Shown here: positions 15,096 to 20,744 of the stretch, in pieces
How the letters are laid out: every line of letters begins with the position of its first letter
How positions within the stretch are numbered: position 1 is the stretch's first letter
IMG/VR virus record: IMGVR_UViG_3300015373_000023
Coordinates: 1 to 34,066 of that record
From: a virus
Length of the DNA stretch: 34,066 bases
Strand: one strand, 5' to 3'
Position numbers and translations under genes: made by a program
The notes under the pieces: generated by a model
The model's input: only the letters and a program-made list of their open reading frames with translations
The model's database searches: none
Told to the model about the DNA's origin: nothing

Positions 15096-15893
15096 TCAAG
15101 ACCAAGCCTTGTCATAGTCGGGAAGTGGCTGTCTGGAGAAATCGATTGCGATGCACGGTCGCTGATCCTCAGACATCACTGTCGAGAACTTCACTTCCAT
15201 GTGATTGTTCATGTTCCAACCGACAGTGTCGGTGTAATGCGTAGGCGGCAATCCGATCTCGTCGTAGAAATGTGACAGGCTACAAGACATGTAGTTAATG
15301 ATCTCGTAGTTGACCTTGTTCTCGGCACGCTTGACATCTTCCATGGTACTTCTGAAATATCGCCCAGTAAGCATGTCGTAGAAGAGAACTTGACCGTCTC
15401 CAACGAGAATCACTTCATTAGACGACGGGGGCTGCTTGTTGACGCGATCCTGGGCGATCTCGTCTCTGATCTTCTCGTCCTGACGCGCTCCGAGCTTCTC
15501 GATGACCTTATCTTTGTACTCCGTGAGAGCTCGCTCGGAAACTGCTGTCGCGATTGTCAAGGCGGCGATCTTCTTCGAGGAAATACGATGCGCCAGGATG
15601 ATGCTCGTAACCGTAATGACACCGGTTGCCACAGGCGGTAGATATTGAATCCAAACCAACTTCGTCTTCTCGGTCTTTGAGAGCTCAGTGACATGCGTCT
15701 CCGGGAACTTCAGATCTTTCTCTCGATCACTTCGCTCTGCTTCGATGATCTGGGCGGCCTTGAATGATGCACGTCCCGTCAAGACAGCTGTACCAACCGT
15801 TCCAACTACCCCCACTGCGGTAAGAATAGTGGTAGAATTGTCGGTCACCAAGAACTTTGCTCGATCGACAATCTGAGTCAATCCAGTTACCAT
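15096..15893 (-). CDS. DUF6353-like membrane protein, copy 2
   Basis: A 265-residue paralogue of the protein at 12176-13072. It has a membrane segment TAVGVVGTVGTAVLTGRASFK near the N-terminus and a second (VATGVITVTSIILAHRISSK) around residue 90-110, then a soluble region (LTEYKDKVIEKLGARQDEKI; CSLSHFYDEIGLPP; VGWNMNNHMEV). I start it at the ATG 15891-15893, preceded by AAAGG; an upstream in-frame reading to 15956 overlaps the 51-residue gene in another frame and lacks a good ribosome site. It is probably expressed from promoter P2 with the 51-residue protein. Function unknown. Confidence 0.75.
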   Translation of the reverse strand: MVTGLTQIVDRAKFLVTDNSTTILTAVGVVGTVGTAVLTGRASFKAAQIIEAERSDREKDLKFPETHVTELSKTEKTKLVWIQYLPPVATGVITVTSIILAHRISSKKIAALTIATAVSERALTEYKDKVIEKLGARQDEKIRDEIAQDRVNKQPPSSNEVILVGDGQVLFYDMLTGRYFRSTMEDVKRAENKVNYEIINYMSCSLSHFYDEIGLPPTHYTDTVGWNMNNHMEVKFSTVMSEDQRPCIAIDFSRQPLPDYDKAWS

Positions 15894-15903
15894 CTTTGAC
15901 CTT

Positions 15904-16059
15904 TCAATATAGCGGGAAACAGCGGTTCGAGTTTCGATTTCGCATCTCACGGACAAAGATCCAGATCAACCACAATCCCCATGTCAAAAAGACCATGAAG
16001 ACATCGCCGAGAAACTTGAAGAAGCCGTAACGCTTCTGTGGGGCAACGCAAATATACAT
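15904..16059 (-). CDS. 51-residue membrane protein, family RYGF copy 1
   Basis: A short protein with one membrane helix: QKRYGFFKFLGDVFMVFLTW, then GLWLIWIFVREMRNRN. It is clearly related to the 40-residue protein at 18076-18198; both share RYGF, D-FM-F-T, GLWLIW-FVRE and a basic tail. It starts at the ATG 16057-16059 with an AGGAGG site and is the first gene after promoter P2 and its folded leader. Such basic, one-helix peptides could alter the host membrane or a membrane complex; this is inference. Confidence 0.75.
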   Translation of the reverse strand: MYICVAPQKRYGFFKFLGDVFMVFLTWGLWLIWIFVREMRNRNSNRCFPLY

Positions 16060-16072
16060 TTACACCTCCTGA

Positions 16073-16139
16073 AAAAAAATAGAGGGCGAGGTACGACTCT
16101 AATGGTCGCGTCGGAATGCTCGTAGAGCACTCCACCTCT
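16073..16139 (-). ncRNA. Folded leader with U-tract downstream of P2
   Basis: Directly after promoter P2 the transcript can form a three-way junction: an outer AGAGG/CCTCT stem (about 16135-16139 with 16082-16086), an arm GAGTGCTC/GAGCATTC with one minus-strand G-U, and a CGAC/GTCG arm. A run of eight U follows, then AGGAGG and the ATG of the 51-residue gene. This resembles an attenuator or a small terminated RNA. Confidence 0.6.
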
Positions 16140-16164
16140 ATTATACTGTGCGTTTTTCTTGCGA
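16140..16164 (-). promoter_or_regulatory. Cassette promoter motif P2
   Basis: TCGC at 16164-16161, 15 nt containing GAAAAACGC, then TATAAT at 16145-16140. Here the box is followed by AGAGG, the outer stem of the folded leader, rather than GAA. It overlaps the stop of the 104-residue gene and lies before the 51-residue and DUF6353-like genes. Confidence 0.75.
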
Positions 16165-16455
16165 GCCTGCTAGTACTCGGTTGAAGCTCTCGAACGATTT
16201 TGTAGCCTCACGAGCAGCATCGCTTATACCGATCATTGCTCGAGTAAATCCATTGACCTGCAGAATGAACCGAAGGTGCTTACGATATGCCTCCATCTCG
16301 AGCTCATCGGCAACACGCATACGTGCACGAACTCTCTGACGGCGGCGGCGATGGTTCCACTCCATCCAGTCGGCGTACCGCTCACCGAAATGCCAGAGAA
16401 GAAATATGCCGGTCAAGGCGAGAACAGCGAACAGCAGATCGACCCCGTTGATCAT
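16141..16455 (-). CDS. 104-residue membrane protein
   Basis: It starts at the ATG 16453-16455 in an ATGA overlap with the upstream 74-residue gene, with AGGAG six nt before; a longer reading from 16524 lies mostly within that gene. An N-terminal helix (INGVDLLFAVLALTGIFLLW) crosses the membrane; the rest is very basic and helical (RRRRQRVRARMRVADELEME). Function unknown. Confidence 0.72.
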   Translation of the reverse strand: MINGVDLLFAVLALTGIFLLWHFGERYADWMEWNHRRRRQRVRARMRVADELEMEAYRKHLRFILQVNGFTRAMIGISDAAREATKSFESFNRVLAGSQEKRTV

Positions 16456-16676
16456 GACGGCTCCTTCAGCTTGGCGTGAAGAGTCCACACCATTTTCGAG
16501 TCCAGAGTTTCCTCGTCCGAACACACTCCGTGGATCTCAGTCATCCTCCAAGCACCTTTCCCCGACAGAAGAGCAGAACACACGGAATGAAAGGCTTCTA
16601 CAACATCCGTTGGATGACCCTCGGCAACAGCTTGAAGCTCTCCCGTTTCTAGAAGAGTGAGATCCTGGAAAATCAT
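16452..16676 (-). CDS. Hypothetical 74-residue protein
   Basis: A soluble protein with no recognised family (TLLETGELQAVAEGHPTDVV, MTEIHGVCSDEETLDS). The ribosome site and start (AGGAGCCGTCATGAT) are repeated letter for letter before the next gene, suggesting local duplication of the start region. It follows promoter P3 and its folded leader. Confidence 0.65.
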   Translation of the reverse strand: MIFQDLTLLETGELQAVAEGHPTDVVEAFHSVCSALLSGKGAWRMTEIHGVCSDEETLDSKMVWTLHAKLKEPS

Positions 16677-16697
16677 GACGGCTCCTGATGGTCGGGA

Positions 16698-16784
16698 AAG
16701 AAAAAAAAGAAGGGGCGTATAAGACCCGGCGAGGCCTAAGTCTTATACAGGACACGCTCAATGCACGTCCCACATTATCCCTTC
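16698..16784 (-). ncRNA. Folded leader with U-tract downstream of P3
   Basis: After promoter P3 the transcript can form an outer GAAGGG/CCCTTC stem, an arm GGACGTGC/GCGTGTCC whose two wobbles are G-U only on the minus strand, and a 9-bp arm GTATAAGAC/GTCTTATAC. A run of nine U follows. This repeats the plan of the leader after P2. Confidence 0.62.
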
Positions 16785-16809
16785 ATAATAAGACGTGTTT
16801 TTTCTGCGT
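16785..16809 (-). promoter_or_regulatory. Cassette promoter motif P3
   Basis: ACGC at 16809-16806, 15 nt, then TATTAT at 16790-16785 followed by GAAGGG. It overlaps the stop of the 63-residue gene upstream and lies before the 74-residue gene. Confidence 0.68.
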
Positions 16810-17000
16810 TATATCTTGGCGCTCCAAGCGTAGATGGCGGCTCGACGGAGAGTATCTGCCCCGACATAGACGATTGTACAAAGAATAATGCTTCGAGTAA
16901 CTCGCTTTATGATATGGTCAATATCTATTGGCTGAATATCAACGGACTCGATGTCTCCATCCTTGACCATCTTGATCTGAAGCGACCTATTTTTGAACAT
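16809..17000 (-). CDS. 63-residue membrane protein
   Basis: The N-terminal half is charged (DIESVDIQPIDIDHIIKRV). It is followed by a hydrophobic helix (TRSIILCTIVYVGADTLRRA). No family recognised. It overlaps the end of the 59-residue gene by 14 nt, and promoter P3 covers its stop codon. It is the last gene of the unit that starts at promoter P4. Confidence 0.65.
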   Translation of the reverse strand: MFKNRSLQIKMVKDGDIESVDIQPIDIDHIIKRVTRSIILCTIVYVGADTLRRAAIYAWSAKI

Positions 17001-17166
17001 CCTTATATTTCTCCTCGAGGCGCTTAACTTCGATGTCTACGTCTTCTTGCCGCATGAGTCCGTGATCTGCAGCAGCTTGCATCCCCATGACGTTAAGATA
17101 GTCATTGAGGATTTCCTTTTGCTCGTCGGTTAGTTCACCTTTCCAACCGATTCTCACGGTACTCAT
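16987..17166 (-). CDS. Hypothetical 59-residue protein
   Basis: A soluble, helical, acidic protein (WKGELTDEQKEILNDYLNVM; DVDIEVKRLEEKYKDVQK). It starts at an ATG at 17164-17166 with a GGGGG site upstream. Adjacent genes are the 66-residue protein upstream and the 63-residue membrane protein downstream. Function unknown. Confidence 0.68.
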   Translation of the reverse strand: MSTVRIGWKGELTDEQKEILNDYLNVMGMQAAADHGLMRQEDVDIEVKRLEEKYKDVQK

Positions 17167-17175
17167 TTTGACCCC

Positions 17176-17376
17176 CTAGATCACATTATTGATTTCGATG
17201 GAGAATTCCTCGTGCTCCTGAAAACTGCCGTCCGTACCAAAACTCCGGAAAAACAGATTGCCACCCGCATCAGTGAACCGAATGAACAAGCGGCCACCCT
17301 TGAAAGCAAATGCCACGCTCGAAAGGGTTGTGTTCATGATATGTTCCAGTAGGGCGCGAAGTTGAAGAGCACTCAT
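17176..17376 (-). CDS. Hypothetical 66-residue protein
   Basis: An N-terminal helix (LQLRALLEHIMNTTLS) is followed by beta strands (VAFAFKGGRLFIRFTDAGGN). No family recognised. A strong AAGGAGG site lies before the ATG at 17374-17376. It is the first clear gene downstream of promoter P4 and the large folded region. Confidence 0.7.
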   Translation of the reverse strand: MSALQLRALLEHIMNTTLSSVAFAFKGGRLFIRFTDAGGNLFFRSFGTDGSFQEHEEFSIEINNVI

Positions 17377-17394
17377 AATTCCTCCTTTAAAAAT

Positions 17395-17940
17395 ATGCTG
17401 AGGGGATTACTAGCTCCTAGATAGCATAGGCACGTTCCTTTAACGCCCTTACAGGCAAGGCGACCGTGCGGCCTATCGACTTGTCTAGCTGCAATCCAAT
17501 AGGCTTACACTAAACAGGATTCATCGGCTTTCGCGGATAATCCCCTCAACCTTTGAAAAATATTAGGAGAGAGTTTCGCTGCGGTCGCCCTCCGGAAGGC
17601 AGTTGCAGCCTGCGGTCTTGCACCACCCCATCTAACTGCTCTCTCCTAATCTGGGCCTGACCTACCCTTTTCAGATGAGTCACGTTTAATCGGCCTTGGA
17701 TAAACCGAACCCAGATCTTTTCCAATCCCTTAACCAGAGCCTGTGGAGCGTTTAGTAAGTAGCCTATTTTTTCGGACGGCCAATCCGCGGGCTTACTGTG
17801 CACGTAAACCTCCAGTATACCTTACTCCACGCCGCGTCCCCGCACAACCAGGTGAACGATTTGTCCCTGCGGTGTTGTGACCGGAGGTTTTGTCGTTCCA
17901 TCATACACAGGCCCTGGTTAAAGGATCGGGCAAACAAAAA
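17395..17940 (-). ncRNA. Multi-domain folded non-coding region
   Basis: Four hairpin-closed domains lie almost back to back. Domain 1: 17399-17409 with 17538-17548 (11 bp), with nested CTAGA/TCTAG, ATAGGC-CACG and CGCCCTT stems. Domain 2: 17562-17573 with 17639-17650 (12 bp perfect), inside which GCAGTT/AACTGC pairs. Domain 3: 17649-17655 with 17710-17716 and an inner GTTTA/TAAAC. Domain 4: 17729-17745 with 17906-17923 (G-U on the minus strand), with nested AGTAAG, AAACCTCC and CACAAC stems. Promoter P4 lies upstream. No known ribozyme, tRNA or riboswitch core was recognised. A GTG-initiated 85-codon ORF (17546-17803) crosses it. Confidence 0.6.
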
Positions 17941-17997
17941 GGAGAAGGTACGAGCGAATTATTTCTTCTTCATATTCGCACATAGTGTACCTTCTCT
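17941..17997 (-). ncRNA. Folded leader with U-tract downstream of P4
   Basis: AGAGAAGGTAC right after promoter P4 pairs with GTACCTTCTC, with an inner GCGAAT/ATTCGC hairpin. TTTTTG follows. It repeats the promoter-hairpin-U-tract layout of P2 and P3 and precedes the 560-nt folded region. Confidence 0.62.
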
Positions 17998-18022
17998 ATT
18001 ATAGTAGATGTTTTTATCGCGA
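17998..18022 (-). promoter_or_regulatory. Cassette promoter motif P4
   Basis: TCGC at 18022-18019, 15 nt containing TAAAAACA, TATAAT at 18003-17998, then AGAG. It follows the terminator of the 40-residue gene and would transcribe the folded region and the genes at 17376-16809. Confidence 0.75.
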
Positions 18023-18026
18023 GTGA

Positions 18027-18065
18027 CAAAAAAGAGAACCTTGTATAACAGCTCTCCTTTTTGAG
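18027..18065 (-). terminator. Intrinsic terminator after the 40-residue gene
   Basis: The minus strand has GGAGAGC, a short loop, GGTTCTC, then TTTTTT. The pairing is weaker than in neighbouring terminators but the U-run and position 10 nt after the stop fit. Confidence 0.6.
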
Positions 18066-18075
18066 TTGCATGTTT

Positions 18076-18198
18076 CTAGTAAGCGGCGTTACGACGTCCC
18101 TGAATCTCACGAACGAACACCCAGATCAGCCACAGACCTGCAGTAATGAAGGTCATGAAGCAGTCCATGATGAAGTTCCCGAATCCATAACGACTCAT
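18076..18198 (-). CDS. 40-residue membrane protein, family RYGF copy 2
   Basis: The product has one membrane helix: MSRYGFGNFIMDCFMTFITA, then GLWLIWVFVREIQGRR. It is a paralogue of the 51-residue protein at 15904-16059. The cassette is complete: promoter P5 at 18228-18252, AGGAGG before the ATG at 18196-18198, TAG at 18076-18078, then a terminator. Function unknown. Confidence 0.75.
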   Translation of the reverse strand: MSRYGFGNFIMDCFMTFITAGLWLIWVFVREIQGRRNAAY

Positions 18199-18227
18199 AA
18201 CTTCCTCCTTATAGAAAATTACATTTC

Positions 18228-18252
18228 ATTATAAGGAGTGTTTTTCCTGCGA
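18228..18252 (-). promoter_or_regulatory. Cassette promoter motif P5
   Basis: TCGC at 18252-18249, 15 nt containing GAAAAACA, TATAAT at 18233-18228, then GAA. It lies just after the upstream terminator and 30 nt before the ATG of the 40-residue membrane protein. Confidence 0.78.
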
Positions 18253-18253
18253 C

Positions 18254-18290
18254 AAAAAAGAGAATTCCATGGTTAGGAACTCTCTCTTTT
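18254..18290 (-). terminator. Intrinsic terminator after the 60-residue gene
   Basis: On the minus strand AAAAGAGAGAGTTCC pairs with GGAATTCTC followed by TTTTTTG. It begins 4 nt after the stop at 18295-18297 and directly abuts promoter P5. Confidence 0.78.
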
Positions 18291-18294
18291 GATA

Positions 18295-18477
18295 CTACGA
18301 GCGAAGCGCAGCAACGGGCTTCAGGATGGTCGTCTTCACGATGTCGAGGTTCGTCCTGCGGATCATCTTGATGGCCTTGACCAACACCTTCTCAGCAACG
18401 AGGATGTAGATCATGCCAACGATGGTCCAGAGGATGCCTCTGAGCAGCATGAAAGCAATTCTTCCGATGAAAACCAT
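18295..18477 (-). CDS. 60-residue membrane protein
   Basis: A long hydrophobic stretch fills the first half (VFIGRIAFMLLRGILWTIVG followed by MIYILVAEKVLVKAI), then a basic tail (KMIRRTNLDIVKTTILKPVA). It is an independent cassette with promoter P6, an AAGGAG site, and its own terminator. No family recognised. Confidence 0.72.
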   Translation of the reverse strand: MVFIGRIAFMLLRGILWTIVGMIYILVAEKVLVKAIKMIRRTNLDIVKTTILKPVAALRS

Positions 18478-18500
18478 TGTTTTCTCCTTTAGTAGATTTC

Positions 18501-18525
18501 ATTACATACCGTGTTTTTTTCGCGT
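18501..18525 (-). promoter_or_regulatory. Cassette promoter motif P6
   Basis: ACGC at 18525-18522, 15 nt containing AAAAAAACAC, TGTAAT at 18506-18501, then GAA. Both boxes depart by one base from the commonest form, but the spacing is unchanged. It drives the 60-residue membrane protein. Confidence 0.7.
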
Positions 18526-18533
18526 GTTTTAGG

Positions 18534-18564
18534 TAAAAACTAAAGCCCCCGAAGGGACCTTAGT
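18534..18564 (-). terminator. Intrinsic terminator after the 97-residue gene
   Basis: The minus strand has ACTAAGGTCCC, a TTCG loop, GGGGCTTTAGT and TTTTT. Two wobbles are G-U on the minus strand. It lies 3 nt after the stop of the 97-residue gene. Confidence 0.85.
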
Positions 18565-18566
18565 CT

Positions 18567-18860
18567 TTAAATCGCTTCAATCTTCTGGAAATCTAGGTTG
18601 TACTCATCGACGAATCGAAACAGCTCGTTGAATCGTTTTCCTTCCACGACTATGAACGTGCTACGTCTGTGAATCGGCGGCATCTCCCACACCAGGTAGT
18701 TCTTGACATCGTTCTTGACATTAGGAACCATGTCATAGATCGTTTTCAAGACTTCTAGCTTGGTGAGAGTTACAAAGTCGATTTCCCAGTTAGTAACAAA
18801 CTCGAGTAGGGAAGCAACGTTCTCGGAGGTCAGTTCGACCGCCCATAAAGTGCGTTCCAC
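18567..18860 (-). CDS. Hypothetical 97-residue soluble protein
   Basis: No family recognised. The product looks like alternating helices and strands (TSENVASLLEFVTNWEIDFV; RRSTFIVVEGKRFNELFRFV). The start is GTG at 18858-18860 with an AAAGGA site. It is a self-contained cassette: promoter P7 upstream, terminator at 18534-18564 downstream. It is one of the few products in this region without an obvious membrane helix. Confidence 0.7.
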   Translation of the reverse strand: MERTLWAVELTSENVASLLEFVTNWEIDFVTLTKLEVLKTIYDMVPNVKNDVKNYLVWEMPPIHRRSTFIVVEGKRFNELFRFVDEYNLDFQKIEAI

Positions 18861-18886
18861 GATAATCCTTTCAATAGAAAGATTTC

Positions 18887-18911
18887 ATTATATGCGATGT
18901 AATATCTGCGA
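18887..18911 (-). promoter_or_regulatory. Cassette promoter motif P7
   Basis: TCGC at 18911-18908, 15 nt, TATAAT at 18892-18887, then GAA. The spacer lacks the usual A-run. It drives the 97-residue gene. Confidence 0.72.
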
Positions 18912-18918
18912 TTTGAGC

Positions 18919-18945
18919 TAAAATTTCCCCCCGGGGATTTTTTGA
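18919..18945. terminator. Possible second terminator-like hairpin
   Basis: A near-palindrome with AAAAT, a C-run, a G-run and ATTTT can form a hairpin followed by a U-run on either strand. It sits between the terminator at 18975-19013 and promoter P7, perhaps as a back-up stop. Confidence 0.45.
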
Positions 18946-18974
18946 GATAGAAAAAAAATACTAGATGTTAGGAA

Positions 18975-19013
18975 AAGAAATATGAAAGGCCGCGTTTAAC
19001 GACCTCTCATATT
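18975..19013 (-). terminator. Intrinsic terminator after the 95-residue gene
   Basis: The minus strand has a stem AATATGAGAGGTCG with CGGCCTTTCATATT, then TCTTTTCC. It starts about 20 nt after the stop at 19033. Confidence 0.78.
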
Positions 19014-19032
19014 CCCTCTCCTGAAATTTTCA

Positions 19033-19320
19033 CTATCTGAGCCGGAACACGAAACCCAGCGCCTTCGAAGTGATCACGTTCACATTCTCATGCTTGATGA
19101 TCAGAATGATTCCGAGTAGATTCGCGGCAACGGTGAGCATCGTCTCCTTGCTGACGGATGATGGCTTTTCTTTCTCCATCATGTCGTTTAGCCTTTCAAC
19201 GACGTTCAACGTCTTTACATAATCTTCGGACGGAATCTGTTCTGTCTTCAACCAACTGATCGTGCGTTCGAGTTCACTTTCGAGCATGCGTTGATGTTTC
19301 GGTATCTCCTTTTCGAACAT
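19033..19320 (-). CDS. 95-residue protein with C-terminal membrane helix
   Basis: I start it at ATG 19318-19320 (MFEKEIPKHQRMLESELERT) with GGAGGAGG upstream. An in-frame ATG at 19353 exists, but its codons would be the TATAAT box of promoter P8, so it is very unlikely. The N-terminal two thirds are a charged helix; the C-terminus has a hydrophobic stretch (MLTVAANLLGIILIIKHENV). No family recognised. It is a full cassette with its own promoter and terminator. Confidence 0.75.
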   Translation of the reverse strand: MFEKEIPKHQRMLESELERTISWLKTEQIPSEDYVKTLNVVERLNDMMEKEKPSSVSKETMLTVAANLLGIILIIKHENVNVITSKALGFVFRLR

Positions 19321-19341
19321 AGTCCTCCTCCAGTAGAGTTC

Positions 19342-19366
19342 ATTATACGCCATGTTTCACTTGCGA
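19342..19366 (-). promoter_or_regulatory. Cassette promoter motif P8
   Basis: TCGC at 19366-19363, 15 nt containing GTGAAACA, TATAAT at 19347-19342, then GAAC. It overlaps the stop of the 83-residue gene, so the tail operon reads into the cassette region unless stopped. Confidence 0.75.
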
Positions 19367-19608
19367 TCTAGTTCTGCTACTGGAAAAGGACCTTTCTTGA
19401 CTTTGAAGACTACTTCGTTTTGCATTTGAATCAATTCTGGATCTTCATAGAGTTCAAGAGAATATATGATCTTATCGTCGTCTTTTGTCGTCCAAATGAC
19501 ACCGGTAAAATCAGCATTCTTATCGAAGAAATATTTGAGGAAAAACCCTAAAGCTCCACCAAGGTAAAAGAAGAAAACACAAATGCATACAATCCAAAAT
19601 GTGCTCAT
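19357..19608 (-). CDS. 83-residue one-helix membrane protein
   Basis: The N-terminus is a membrane helix (FWIVCICVFFFYLGGALGFF), followed by a small soluble domain (FTGVIWTTKDDDKIIYSLEL, then EDPELIQMQNEVVFKV). I recall the second part from small conserved phage proteins in which a G-I-T-D-K-YSLEL-DPE pattern follows a membrane helix; their role is unknown. It directly follows the Gp37-like tail gene, whose end supplies a weak ribosome site. Confidence 0.72.
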   Translation of the reverse strand: MSTFWIVCICVFFFYLGGALGFFLKYFFDKNADFTGVIWTTKDDDKIIYSLELYEDPELIQMQNEVVFKVKKGPFPVAELDRK

Positions 19609-19610
19609 TT

Positions 19611-20744
19611 TTATCCAATCATGGCCACTGTAGGATATGTCTTCGCTCCTGCCTCATCTTGAGCGCGAATATACTCGGTAACTCTGGCTGTCTGAACAGT
19701 TCCACTATTTCCTTCCACTTCGATGATGTCTCCTAGATTATAGTGAACTCCATACTGGAATTGATTCTCAGGAACGATCTCTCCGTCTACAGCTTTGACG
19801 AAAGGATGATTGGTAAGCTCGTCATGAGCTCGGTTATTTAGAATATTGAGGAGAGTTGCCGGATTACCACCCACCTGATCCGTCGTGATGTCCTCTGCAA
19901 ATACCTGAAGAGCGCGCAAATCAAAACCAGTATATTGCGGCCCGGTTAGGCTACTTACACCAGGAGTCGTACGAAGATCGAGCTCTCCTTCGTTCGGATT
20001 TAATCCTGGCGCAAACGAATATACCTGAGTTTTGAGTGCAGCAATTGACTGAAGCTCCTTGATATCTGTAAAGGAGTCCATCTGTGGAGAGAATCGAACG
20101 GGTGGATTAATATCTTGACCACTTGTACGATCAAGTCCTTTGTAGCTTCGAAATCCAAGAGAATATTTTGTATCAGTAACATCATCGAGAGTAATTTGCA
20201 TCCCGATTTGATACGTGGTGGCAAGCTCCTTACAAGCGTCATAAACGGGTCCAAATGGTACACCAACTTTTAAGATTGGACCATCTTGATTCCAGTCTTT
20301 AAGACCTAAACCGGTAATTATCAATGCGTGTGGATTGGGAATACCCGTATAAATTGAGCCATTCAGATATGGACTACCTGAACAACACATGTTATAAACA
20401 ATCCACCACAAAAGCCAACCGGGTTCACCTTCAATATACCAATATCTATCTTCGTGCTTATCCGACGTTCGAACAAATCTGTTATTCAGCCAAGGAAGAA
20501 GAGAAATTCCCGTAACTTTCAGCTTGTTATTCTCAACATTGAACGTCTCGAGCATCATGACTTCGTCCGAGGCTTCAATACCTAGAAACGTTCCGGGCAT
20601 CAATTTTTGCATCAAGTCAGGTGTCGCAGGAACCACCATCTCGACAGCACTATCTCCATAATATCGCTCAGTCCAGATGATTGACGAAAACCCATCGATA
20701 ATATCGCGCTTATGAAAGTCTCGCCCCAGGGTATACGGTTCCAT
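19611..20744 (-). CDS. Minor tail protein, ReqiPepy6 Gp37-like
   Basis: A 377-residue protein expected at the tail tip next to the distal tail protein. The sequence fits the Siphovirus ReqiPepy6 Gp37-like family: DIIDGFSSIIWTERYYGDS at the start, LMPGTFLGIEASDEVMMLET, NKLKVTGISLLPWLNNR, and the late YNLGDIIEVEGNSG and ARVTEYIRA segments typical of that family and of siphophage tip proteins. Its ATG overlaps the TAA of the distal tail gene. It ends the recognisable tail operon. Confidence 0.82.
   Translation of the reverse strand: MEPYTLGRDFHKRDIIDGFSSIIWTERYYGDSAVEMVVPATPDLMQKLMPGTFLGIEASDEVMMLETFNVENNKLKVTGISLLPWLNNRFVRTSDKHEDRYWYIEGEPGWLLWWIVYNMCCSGSPYLNGSIYTGIPNPHALIITGLGLKDWNQDGPILKVGVPFGPVYDACKELATTYQIGMQITLDDVTDTKYSLGFRSYKGLDRTSGQDINPPVRFSPQMDSFTDIKELQSIAALKTQVYSFAPGLNPNEGELDLRTTPGVSSLTGPQYTGFDLRALQVFAEDITTDQVGGNPATLLNILNNRAHDELTNHPFVKAVDGEIVPENQFQYGVHYNLGDIIEVEGNSGTVQTARVTEYIRAQDEAGAKTYPTVAMIG

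Noticed and set aside
15894-15956. Upstream extension of the second DUF6353-like gene
   Set aside because: It would overlap the 51-residue gene in another frame; the start at 15893 has its own ribosome site and matches the paralogue's layout.
17395-17940. Group I or group II intron
   Set aside because: No intron core (P7-like pairing, or domain V) was recognised and the region does not interrupt a gene.
19321-19353. Upstream ATG extending the 95-residue gene to 106 residues
   Set aside because: The extra codons coincide with the TATAAT box of P8, whereas the inner ATG has a perfect ribosome site.
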